Below the pieces are notes generated by a model. It was not told the origin of the DNA. It worked only from the letters and a program-made list of their open reading frames with translations, and did no database searches. From Candidatus Oleihabitans oleiphilus (GTDB lineage: Bacteria; Atribacterota; Phoenicimicrobiia; Phoenicimicrobiales; Stramentimicrobiaceae), in contig JAGPKD010000005.1 in NCBI GenBank assembly GCA_018054125.1, positions 1 through 42,699 on the forward strand: 42,699 bases of DNA, written 5' to 3'. This document shows positions 8,209-15,421 of this stretch, one piece after another (position 1 is the first letter of the stretch; each line of letters begins with the position of its first letter). The translations under genes were made by a program, and so were the position numbers.

Positions 8209-9081
8209 TTAATAATTCTCTCTAATGAACTGCTCCACATCTTCTCTTTTCCCTTGGAAAGGTCCAGGATTTGCCAGTTTAAGAGAAGTCAAGGCCACAG
8301 CAAATAGTAAAGACTGGTCAACATCTTTACTCAATCTTTCCGAAAGATAGGCTGCAAAACAGGTATCACCTCTTCCAGTTCTCCCTGATAAATTCTTCGG
8401 TTTTAAGGGATAATGATAGAAAGTTAGGCCATCATAAACTAACACTTCACTATGATGGGTAATGATAATTTCTTTGGCACCCCAATGAAAAAGTATCTTT
8501 GCTGCCTCCCTGGTATCTGACTTACCAGTCAAAAATTCAGCTTCTGCCGCATCAGCCTTTAGATAATCAATATAGGGTAAATATCGTTCTTTTCCATCCC
8601 AGCTCTTATAAAACAGTTTTCCATCCTCACCCACATTTCTTAAAAATCCCTGCACATCTACTGCAATTTTCCCTCTACCAGAAAAAAAATTAATCAAATC
8701 AGTTTGATATTCACCATAAATAAGGCTGGCAAAATGAATAATTTTAGCTCTTAAATGATCGGGGATTTCGGTAATAAGAAAAGGGTCAGCAACCGACAGG
8801 GCAGTACTGATTCTCTTCTCCCGACTTTCATCCAGATAGATATTTCTAATAGAAGTAGTCTTCTGGGAAGGAATGAACAAAATATTTTCTTTAGGAATAT
8901 TAAACTGTTGGATTAAGTGAGAATCAGCTTTACTCACCTTAGTCCAAACAGCTACCTTATGACCTAAAGAAGAATAAACTGAAGAAGAATATAGAATTGC
9001 TCCCCCAATATTTTTTTCTTTATTAGATAAATAAATATTTTCATCTATAGAGATATGACCGATGACCAAAAAATCAAACAT
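8209..9081 (-). CDS. PfkB-family carbohydrate kinase (paralogue 2)
   Basis: Ribokinase-fold kinase of 290 residues. Substrate-side glycines are in NIGGAILYSSSV (24-35); the ATP/anion-hole block is GRTGRGDTC with catalytic D239. It shares VDVQGFLR, KADAAEAEFLTG and GPFQGKREDVE with the kinase at 5081-5965. Upstream lies AAGGAT and an out-of-phase ATG (ATG TTA TAT GTT TGA) overlapping the region of the start; the ATG at 9081 gives MFDFLVIGH, the normal beginning of the fold. The downstream partner gene has decayed (7961-8142). Substrate unknown. Confidence 0.82.
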   Translation of the reverse strand: MFDFLVIGHISIDENIYLSNKEKNIGGAILYSSSVYSSLGHKVAVWTKVSKADSHLIQQFNIPKENILFIPSQKTTSIRNIYLDESREKRISTALSVADPFLITEIPDHLRAKIIHFASLIYGEYQTDLINFFSGRGKIAVDVQGFLRNVGEDGKLFYKSWDGKERYLPYIDYLKADAAEAEFLTGKSDTREAAKILFHWGAKEIIITHHSEVLVYDGLTFYHYPLKPKNLSGRTGRGDTCFAAYLSERLSKDVDQSLLFAVALTSLKLANPGPFQGKREDVEQFIRENY

Positions 9082-9107
9082 ATAACATATAATCCTTAAA
9101 TAAGATA

Positions 9108-9129
9108 TTCAGGGGAAGATTCCCCTGAA
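9108..9129. repeat. Perfect inverted repeat, 10-bp arms
   Basis: TTCAGGGGAA and TTCCCCTGAA are separated by GA. The core matches the dyad at 68-90. It lies 27 bp upstream of the pfkB start at 9081 and so could be an operator or a leader hairpin, or simply a copy of a dispersed element. Confidence 0.7.
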
Positions 9130-9143
9130 ACCCCTCAAATATC

Positions 9144-9178
9144 AGTATTTAGTATAAAGTAATTAGTATATAGTTTAA
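9144..9178 (+). repeat. Heptanucleotide array, 5 units
   Basis: AGTATTT, AGTATAA, AGTAATT, AGTATAT and AGTTTAA follow one another without a break, each beginning with AGT. Confidence 0.65.
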
Positions 9179-9249
9179 AGGTGATAAGCATTACTATATT
9201 TAGCTTTAATAGACCATAGGCACAATATAAAATTCAGTTTACCTTATAA

Positions 9250-9286
9250 GTAATACGGTATACCATTTTTTGTCATTGCGAGGAGC
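9250..9286 (+). repeat. Direct repeat copy 1 (GTAATACGGTATAC ... GCGAGGAGC)
   Basis: Thirty-seven bases that recur at 9387-9422 with one substitution and one fewer T. The end is GTCATTGCGAGGAGC, an extragenic sequence I recall from many environmental bacterial genomes (recollection, not a search result). Confidence 0.65.
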
Positions 9287-9292
9287 CGATTC

Positions 9293-9327
9293 AGTAATAA
9301 GTAACCAGTAATAAGTAATGAGCAAAT
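9293..9327 (+). repeat. Heptanucleotide array, 5 units
   Basis: AGTAATA, AGTAACC, AGTAATA, AGTAATG and AGCAAAT occur in exact 7-bp phase. Confidence 0.7.
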
Positions 9328-9373
9328 GGCAAACTAAATGCCAGATACCAACAACCAACGACTAATTTCAACG

Positions 9374-9401
9374 ATATACGTTATACGTAATACGGTATAC
9401 G
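9374..9401 (+). repeat. Heptanucleotide array, 4 units of NNATACG type
   Basis: ATATACG, TTATACG, TAATACG and GTATACG are in exact phase. The sequence class differs from the AGTAATN arrays but the 7-bp period is the same. Confidence 0.6.
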
Positions 9402-9407
9402 ATTTTT

Positions 9408-9545
9408 GTCATTGCGAGGAGCAAAGCGACGAAGCAATCTCATTCACTTATACCTGCACGATTATAAAAAAGATTTAAGTTAACAGCAGTTTTCAGACAA
9501 AATCATAGACATAAATAAATGAGATCGCCACATTTGCCTTCCCCT
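9408..9545. mobile_element. Probable MITE-like or extragenic palindromic element
   Basis: The left end is GTCATTGCGAGGAGCAAAGC (9408-9427) continuing to GCAATCTCATT; the right end contains AATGAGATCGCC (around 9518-9529), the near-perfect complement of GCAATCTCATT. The arms enclose about 75 bp with no gene. A partial relative of the right arm occurs near 7940-7960. No transposase is present, so movement, if any, would be in trans. Confidence 0.5.
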
Positions 9546-9707
9546 TGACAATCCCTGAACTAAAGTAAGAATTTATTGTCCTTTCCTCACCCGCTCTCCT
9601 CCCTCTATCTCGAAGGGAGATGGTGAGGGTGATAATATCAACATATGCCACTATTGTTTATTACCAGTTCTAACTTACCCAAGTGATATTTGAGCTTATT
9701 AGATAAG

Positions 9708-10751
9708 CTACAAAATTAGTAATCTCCCTTCTGGATTAAACCGCTGATATAAACTCTTTCTGATTTCCTGTTTTTCTTTATAAGCAGAAATATGATTATA
9801 ATTACTCTTCTCCCAGGGAGGTATAGTTAGTAGTGCCTGCCCAAATTCTGCTAAAAGCTTATTCTCATATTCTCCCTTATAGCTCTTCTGAACAAAGCGT
9901 TCTAATGCTTCCGGAAAATTACGCCAGGATTCCTGTTCACGCCCAGGAAAAATGGGATAAAAAAGTCCATTATTAGCTTTAACTGCCTTTAAGTCACCAT
10001 CCCCATCTCCTAACATTAAAACCTGTTCATCTTGATAAGGCCCGGCTTTTTTAGCCATTTCAATATGATGTGCTTTGGAACCCATTTCCTGACCGGCAAT
10101 CAGCTGCACATATGGAGCTATCCCCTGGGCTTCCCAGTAATTGACCAGGTCATCGTAAGGTGTTTTTGATACTACTAAAATATCAGCAACCTTATGCATC
10201 AACTTGAGACATTCTACCACACCATCAAAAGGTGGTATTTTGGCAGAAATATAAGGGAAAGTACGATTTACTGCTTCACTCCAGCCTAATAATTTATATA
10301 AGGCAAAATTGGTAGGGTGCTTATCAATAAACTGCTCCAGGCTGGGATTACCCAAACCCAGTTTATTCTCTTCGGCAAATTGAATATAATCAGCTAATGG
10401 TTTTTTATCTGGTAAGGAAATATTTTTGTTAAGTAACACTTCTTTTACATCTCTTCTTTTTTGTAAAGCCTGAAGGGTAAGTTGAATAGCTATAAAACGG
10501 TTACAACCACGGTCTACTGAAAAAAGATTATAATACTCCGCCACTTCTCTAAAATATGATTCAATATCCCATAATTGATAAAACTCCATAAAATGAGGAT
10601 GAAAAATAAGCATCTGCTTACCATTCATATTATCAGTAATACAACCATCAGTATCAATAGCTATTAGAAATTCTTTGGTCTTCTTAAAGTTTCTTAATTG
10701 TTGTTCTGGATCTTCTTTTATTTGTTGAGGGGTTAATCTTGGTACTGACAT
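9708..10751 (-). CDS. HAD-superfamily hydrolase
   Basis: A 347-residue phosphatase-fold protein. HAD motifs are complete: I, DTDGC with nucleophile D33 and D35; II, VVSKT (193-197); III, K226 in GQEMGSKAHH; IV, GDGDGD (248-253). A long cap of about 150 residues lies between motifs I and II, and about 70 residues extend the C-terminus. AGGAAGGAG precedes the ATG. It is 113 nt downstream of a phosphofructokinase gene, in the same direction, so it probably dephosphorylates a sugar or sugar-acid phosphate of the same pathway; substrate is not visible. The best generic alternative is a phosphoglycolate-phosphatase-like housekeeping role. Confidence 0.75.
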   Translation of the reverse strand: MSVPRLTPQQIKEDPEQQLRNFKKTKEFLIAIDTDGCITDNMNGKQMLIFHPHFMEFYQLWDIESYFREVAEYYNLFSVDRGCNRFIAIQLTLQALQKRRDVKEVLLNKNISLPDKKPLADYIQFAEENKLGLGNPSLEQFIDKHPTNFALYKLLGWSEAVNRTFPYISAKIPPFDGVVECLKLMHKVADILVVSKTPYDDLVNYWEAQGIAPYVQLIAGQEMGSKAHHIEMAKKAGPYQDEQVLMLGDGDGDLKAVKANNGLFYPIFPGREQESWRNFPEALERFVQKSYKGEYENKLLAEFGQALLTIPPWEKSNYNHISAYKEKQEIRKSLYQRFNPEGRLLIL

Positions 10752-10774
10752 TTTACTCTCCTTCCTATAATTTC

Positions 10775-10866
10775 AGTAATGAGCAATTAGTAATGAGAAT
10801 AAGTTAAATACAAAATCAGAAACTGTTTATCATTGATTACTAATCACTGGTTACTTATTACTTATC
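10775..10866. repeat. Two heptanucleotide arrays between the PFK and HAD genes
   Basis: At 10775-10795, plus strand: AGTAATG, AGCAATT, AGTAATG. At 10835-10866, read on the minus strand: AGTAATA, AGTAACC, AGTGATT, AGTAATC. Together they occupy most of the 113-bp spacer and reach the PFK stop codon. Confidence 0.6.
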
Positions 10867-12181
10867 AATGATTTCTATATTCTACTGGAATATATTTTCC
10901 ACATTTTGGCGGGATAAAAATATCTTTAAATCTGGTAAATTCAGGTAATGGTCCCCCGATTAGGGGCTTAGCCCAGTGAACATAGTCATCAGTCACATCA
11001 CTCTTATTTTTAGCAATCCATTCCTGAGGAAATTCCCGCTCTGAGTTGGCAACCACATCTAAGGGCACTTTATCATATCTTACCCTATAACTTTTCCCGG
11101 GATCCCTGATAATAGTTGACATGTAACCATCTTCACCTTCCAATGCTAATCGAGCAGAATAGACTCCTACCTGGTAGGCTTCTTCCCGATCCACTTCGGA
11201 AACATAGGCCAACTCCCGCCTTTGTCTGGTACCAGGATTTTCGGTGCGGGCAATACCTGGTACCACCAGGCGACTTTTAGCTCTTCCCTGTTCATCTCGT
11301 CTATCCAAACCATTTAAGTAATTAATTAGTAAATTACCAGCAGCAGAACCACTGGCACTAAACTGAGGATGACCAAAACTATCTTTTAATATAGTTAAAT
11401 CACCCAGATTTACTCCCTCTCCGACTACCACTATACAACGACCAGCTTCTTTTAATTTTTTATTTACACTCTCGGTAATAAATTCTAAATTGGATTTACT
11501 ATCGTCCTGAGAAAGAGCTTCCGGTAAAAATATTAGTAAAGGCATTTCTCGTTCTGGATCGGCTAAACGAGCTGCTGCCGGAATAAAGCCAATTTTTCTG
11601 CCCATCACCGTAATAACCAGAACCGGGTCACTGGTATAGCTTGCTTTATTCTCTTCATTTGCTTCTAAAATATTAATAGCCAAATTTCTAGCCACACTAC
11701 CATAACCAGGGTCATGGTCGCAAATAGCAAAAGTCCCATCAGACTGCAGGGAACCACCCACATCATTGTCAATGGTCTTGGGCATACCAACACAGACTAA
11801 ATCCAATCCCTCCTCCCGGGCAACTCTGCTTACTTTATAAGCAGTATCCATAGAATCATTACCACCACAATAGAAAAAATAACCAATTTTTTGTTTTTGA
11901 AAAACCTCTACAATACGATTTAAATCTTCATCACTTTTTATTTTGTAGCGACAACTACCCAGGGTACCTGCAGAAGGAGTGTAAGATAATAAGTTGATTT
12001 GATGTTTATCCTGTGCTGAAATATCAAGTAGTTCTTCTTTTAAGACTCCTAAAATTCCCATTTTAGCTCCCAATACTCTTTCAATTCGGTCTGATTCAAA
12101 AAGAACATCAATTACCCCTTTTATAGTACTGTTAATTACTGAGGTTGGGCCGCCTGATTGGGCAATAACGGCATTAGTCAT
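10865..12181 (-). CDS. 6-phosphofructokinase, probably pyrophosphate-dependent
   Basis: Phosphofructokinase-fold enzyme, 438 residues, converting fructose-6-phosphate (or a related sugar phosphate) to the bisphosphate. GGPTSVIN (10-17) binds the phosphoryl donor. Where ATP enzymes have GGDGS this one has GGNDS (106-110); the D at the position normally occupied by G, and K135 in PKTIDND (134-140), are the residues known to select pyrophosphate. The N replacing the first D is unusual. MGRKIGFIPAAARLA and the C-terminal YVSEVDREEAY blocks fit the long PPi-type clade. AAAGGAGG precedes the ATG, and the gene begins 17 nt after the LarA-like gene, so the two are co-transcribed. Confidence 0.85.
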   Translation of the reverse strand: MTNAVIAQSGGPTSVINSTIKGVIDVLFESDRIERVLGAKMGILGVLKEELLDISAQDKHQINLLSYTPSAGTLGSCRYKIKSDEDLNRIVEVFQKQKIGYFFYCGGNDSMDTAYKVSRVAREEGLDLVCVGMPKTIDNDVGGSLQSDGTFAICDHDPGYGSVARNLAINILEANEENKASYTSDPVLVITVMGRKIGFIPAAARLADPEREMPLLIFLPEALSQDDSKSNLEFITESVNKKLKEAGRCIVVVGEGVNLGDLTILKDSFGHPQFSASGSAAGNLLINYLNGLDRRDEQGRAKSRLVVPGIARTENPGTRQRRELAYVSEVDREEAYQVGVYSARLALEGEDGYMSTIIRDPGKSYRVRYDKVPLDVVANSEREFPQEWIAKNKSDVTDDYVHWAKPLIGGPLPEFTRFKDIFIPPKCGKYIPVEYRNH

Positions 12182-12198
12182 TATAAAATAAACCTCCT

Positions 12199-13485
12199 TT
12201 AATGCTTTTTCAATTTATACAAATATTTTCCTCCATGCTCTATCCATAGTTGATGAGGCTGCCTGAAATCTTCTTGGTGTATGGTAAGAGGGTCTCGATA
12301 ACCTAAATTAACCTCATGACAAACTCTCTCGGGAATGCCAGTAGCCAGGGATATTTGAAAATCACATTTCTCCTCCCTGGTGGGTAAATTATAGCTACCT
12401 GAACCGCGCACATTGATAACATGGGCAGCAACATTGCGAGAGGTATCTGGAAATTTCTTCAAATACTCCAGAACATAATCTTTGCAGTGATATCCTATTT
12501 TTCTAATGCTATTTTCCATCTCCTGCTGAGAATGAAAACGGCAAATATGTGGTGCATAGATAATAATTTCCCCACCTTTAGCCATCACGCCGGGACTCTG
12601 CAGTTTATAGGAACCCTTCCCGGCAGTCCAGAATTCATCATAACATAAATCCATAACCTGAACTACCTGTCTTAACGGTTGTTCAATATAAATTAGATGA
12701 ATTTTAGAACTGGCCAGGGCAGCTGCTTGATATGCCTCCTGAAAACCATCATAACCTGTCCCCACATATAGACCTTTAGCCATAATTTTATTGTTTTCTA
12801 CCTCTTGTAAGAGCATATTACAGGAAATCACCGGCACCTTGATTGCCCTAAAGATATAGGAAGAACCTTCATTGATTACCCTTCGTGCTGGATTATCAAT
12901 CGAACCTATAATATCAGGTATACCAACCAGCACCGCAGCCCAATGTAACAAATCAATAACTTCCGGTCCAGAAATACCCGGGAAGAATACCTTTGATCCT
13001 CCAGCATAACCAGCCGATTCATGCGGAGAAGTACCGCTTAAGGCAATTATCAAATCATAATTATCCAGAATAAACTTATTTACCACCACTGGTATAGCTT
13101 GCCTTAATTCCTGTTTAGTTTGCTCAGCAACAAAAGAGGAATCTATCTCGCCAACCTGTACTAACTGTTCAGGATTATCAAACTGATGATTGAAGTGATT
13201 AGTAAAAACAATATCTTCTTTTATTCCTAATTTGTTTCTAATTTCTGTTTCAGTCATTTTACGGTGAGTTCCACCGGCATTAAGACTATCAATCTGGATC
13301 AACTTTTTCCTCTTTAACTCCCGGTAAATAATGGGAACCAGCCGATCGGTAAAATCCACCCGAGAATAGTCCGGATGAATCAATAATACTTTTTTCAGTT
13401 GGTCAAAACCTGCTAACGTCTCTTTGACTATCTCCTCCAGCTGACCATCAGTCAATTCATCCTGCAGCTCTTCAATTGAGAGCAT
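12199..13485 (-). CDS. LarA-like nickel-pincer racemase/epimerase
   Basis: A 428-residue member of the lactate-racemase (LarA, DUF2088) family, which uses a covalently bound nickel-pincer nucleotide to racemise or epimerise 2-hydroxyacids by hydride transfer. Residues matching the LarA site are present: the GGTHRKMT block (71-78), H155 in GTSPHESAGY, the cofactor-bearing lysine K165 in AGGSKVFFPGIS and H181 in IDLLHW. The cofactor genes larB, larC and larE are not in the window. Being next to 6-phosphogluconate dehydrogenase and PFK, it is more likely to act on an aldonate such as gluconate than on lactate; that is inference. AAAGGAGGG precedes the ATG. Confidence 0.82.
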   Translation of the reverse strand: MLSIEELQDELTDGQLEEIVKETLAGFDQLKKVLLIHPDYSRVDFTDRLVPIIYRELKRKKLIQIDSLNAGGTHRKMTETEIRNKLGIKEDIVFTNHFNHQFDNPEQLVQVGEIDSSFVAEQTKQELRQAIPVVVNKFILDNYDLIIALSGTSPHESAGYAGGSKVFFPGISGPEVIDLLHWAAVLVGIPDIIGSIDNPARRVINEGSSYIFRAIKVPVISCNMLLQEVENNKIMAKGLYVGTGYDGFQEAYQAAALASSKIHLIYIEQPLRQVVQVMDLCYDEFWTAGKGSYKLQSPGVMAKGGEIIIYAPHICRFHSQQEMENSIRKIGYHCKDYVLEYLKKFPDTSRNVAAHVINVRGSGSYNLPTREEKCDFQISLATGIPERVCHEVNLGYRDPLTIHQEDFRQPHQLWIEHGGKYLYKLKKH

Positions 13486-13503
13486 AATCTCTCCCTCCTT
13501 TTA

Positions 13504-13531
13504 AGTAACAAGTAATAAGTGATAAGTAATA
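13504..13531 (+). repeat. Heptanucleotide array, 4 units
   Basis: AGTAACA, AGTAATA, AGTGATA and AGTAATA occur in exact phase, starting 19 bp upstream of the LarA-like start codon. Confidence 0.7.
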
Positions 13532-13624
13532 TGATTCCTTATCTCTTTTTTTACTGATTCACCATTTTCACTACTGGAAATTTTTTTACTACTCATTTTT
13601 TATTTATTACCCTATATTAAATAC

Positions 13625-13665
13625 TTATAACTAATTACTCATCACTTATTACTCATTACTAATCT
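13625..13665 (-). repeat. Heptanucleotide array, 5 units, minus orientation
   Basis: On the minus strand, just after the gnd stop, AGTAATG, AGTAATA, AGTGATG, AGTAATT and AGTTATA are in phase. With 13504-13531 it forms an inverted pair flanking the 179-bp spacer. Confidence 0.7.
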
Positions 13666-15152
13666 TATAGTTCTTCTTCCGGGCGCCCGGGAAGCATCCA
13701 TTGAGTGTGGAATTCCTTCCATTCATTATTCTTATTGAGTATTATTTCTGGATTATGAGGACTTTTTAACTTAAAGTAACCATGAGCTCCAAAATAATCC
13801 CTCTGAATAGCAGCTACCTGAGCTGAAACCATAATCGGGCTACCAAGCTGCAAAATGTAATCAAAAGAGCCATCCATTCCCGGGACAGGAACACCAGCCT
13901 GGTGAGCAATTTCAATAAAACTGGCTAATTTACTTAGATTATTCTTTACCACTTCCAGAAAACGTGGTGCTACCAATAAGCTTATTAAATCTGGATTTTC
14001 CTGATATACCTTGGTAATTTCATCTAAAAACTGAGCCCGAATAATGCAACCAGCACGCCATCCTGCTACTATATTTTTTAAATTTAAATTAAATTGATAT
14101 TCCTTTGATGCGGCCTGTAATAAAGCCATACCCTGAGCATAAGAAGACAATTTCGCTAAATAAAGGGCATCATGGGCTATCTGGATTAAACTTTCCCGAT
14201 CAGTCTGTTTTATTTTTACCTGGTAGGAAGGAAGTTTCTGAGAAAGTTTGATTCTTAACTCCTTATCCTGGGACATCTCCCTGGAAAAAACAGCAGCAGT
14301 GATAGTAGGAATAGGAACCAATAGCTCTAAGGCACTCTGGACTGTCCAGGTACCGGTCCCTTTCATGCGAGTAATATCTGCTACTACCTCAACAAGAGGA
14401 TAATCTCCTTTTTTATCTTTTTCCTTCATACTTTCAGCTGTAATTTCTATCAGATAAGAACATAAAACATCCTCTGGATTATTCCATTCTGCCATAATTT
14501 CGGCAATTTCTGGAGAAGTTAATCCTAAGGCCTTCTTTAAAGTCCAAACACATTCACCAATCAATTGCATATCTCCATATTCAATCCCATTATGCACCAT
14601 CTTAACATAGTGACCGGCTCCATGTGGGCCAATGTAAGAAACACAGGGTTTGTTATCTTTTGCTTTGGCAGCAATCTTTTCCAATAAGTCCTGCACCAGT
14701 CGATAAGCTTCTTCTTGACCACCAGGCATAATAGCTGGTCCTTTTAAAGCTCCTTCTTCGCCACCAGAAATTCCGGTTCCTATATAGAGAAAGCCTTTTT
14801 CGGCCAGGTATTTATTGCGCCTTATAGTATCTTTAAAGAATGAGTTGCCTCCATCAATAATCAAATCACCCTTATCCATCAAGGGAATCAATTTCTCAAT
14901 AAAATCATCTACTGCTTCTCCTGCTTGCACTAACAATATAATTTTCCTGGGTCTTTCCAAGGAAGCCATAAACTCTTCCAGGGAATAGGTAGGGGTAATT
15001 TTTTTACCTCTGGCAATGCCTTTGGTAAATTCTTCGGTCTTAGAAGCTGTTCTATTGTAAACTGAAACAGAATATCCTTTATCCTCTATATTTAGAGTCA
15101 AGTTCTGACCCATAACACCCATTCCTATTAAACCAATCTGGGATTTTGACAT
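13665..15152 (-). CDS. gnd: 6-phosphogluconate dehydrogenase, decarboxylating
   Basis: Oxidises 6-phosphogluconate to ribulose-5-phosphate and CO2, giving NAD(P)H. The protein has 495 residues, the long dimeric form. Seen: dinucleotide site GLIGMGVMG (7-15), NRT after strand 2 (usual for NADP), substrate block SGGEEGALKGP (129-139), the catalytic K184/N188 segment VKMVHNGIEYGDMQ (183-196) and C-terminal RDYFGAHGYFKL with a late FHTQW. About 20 extra residues lie between the FGAH and FHTQW segments compared with the E. coli form. AAAAGGAG precedes the ATG. Its placement upstream of the LarA-like gene suggests an aldonate-to-pentose-phosphate branch. Confidence 0.93.
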   Translation of the reverse strand: MSKSQIGLIGMGVMGQNLTLNIEDKGYSVSVYNRTASKTEEFTKGIARGKKITPTYSLEEFMASLERPRKIILLVQAGEAVDDFIEKLIPLMDKGDLIIDGGNSFFKDTIRRNKYLAEKGFLYIGTGISGGEEGALKGPAIMPGGQEEAYRLVQDLLEKIAAKAKDNKPCVSYIGPHGAGHYVKMVHNGIEYGDMQLIGECVWTLKKALGLTSPEIAEIMAEWNNPEDVLCSYLIEITAESMKEKDKKGDYPLVEVVADITRMKGTGTWTVQSALELLVPIPTITAAVFSREMSQDKELRIKLSQKLPSYQVKIKQTDRESLIQIAHDALYLAKLSSYAQGMALLQAASKEYQFNLNLKNIVAGWRAGCIIRAQFLDEITKVYQENPDLISLLVAPRFLEVVKNNLSKLASFIEIAHQAGVPVPGMDGSFDYILQLGSPIMVSAQVAAIQRDYFGAHGYFKLKSPHNPEIILNKNNEWKEFHTQWMLPGRPEEEL

Positions 15153-15164
15153 TTGCTTTTCTCC

Positions 15165-15415
15165 TTTTAATAAAGTTTATCGTTTATAGTTTTTAGTCTA
15201 AAACTAACATTAAGTCAAAATTGCATAGGTATATTTAGACCATAAAATAAAGAATCTTTGAAATACTAAAAACTAGCTCACTAGATACTAATAAATACCA
15301 ACAACCAATAATTGTTCTATCTGTCAACTTCCAACTGAAAACCTTTTTTCACTTACATTTATTCTGCTAGTTTTTAGACTCGATGCTCAATACTCGCGAC
15401 ACAATACTATTATTC
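15165..15415. repeat. Degenerate heptad-rich intergenic spacer
   Basis: No gene is seen. The 269-bp spacer between uxuB and gnd is mostly 7-periodic: TTTATCG-TTTATAG-TTTTTAG near 15178, TTGGTTG-TTGGTAT-type units on the minus strand near 15290-15312, and AGTATTG-type units near 15385-15412. The copies are older or more degenerate than those at 9.3 and 13.5 kb. Confidence 0.45.
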
Positions 15416-15421
15416 TATATT

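Larger units (their letters stand above)
9082..9707. other. 626-bp gene-free region filled with repeats
   Basis: No coding region is supported on either strand. Contents in order are an inverted repeat (9108-9129), AGTATNN heptads (9144-9178), a direct repeat (9250-9286 and 9387-9422), AGTAATN heptads (9293-9327), NNATACG heptads (9374-9401), a GTCATTGCGAGGAGC-type element (9408-9545) and an imperfect CCTCACCC/GGGTGAGG hairpin (9585-9632). It divides the PfkB cluster from the HAD-PFK-LarA-Gnd cluster. Confidence 0.75.

Noticed and set aside
9144-9401. CRISPR array
   Set aside because: Units are 7 bp with no spacers, no 25-40 bp conserved repeats and no cas genes.
15411-15420. Half operator ATTCTATATT at the uxuB 3' end
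   Set aside because: No second arm, and it lies at the end of a gene rather than before one.
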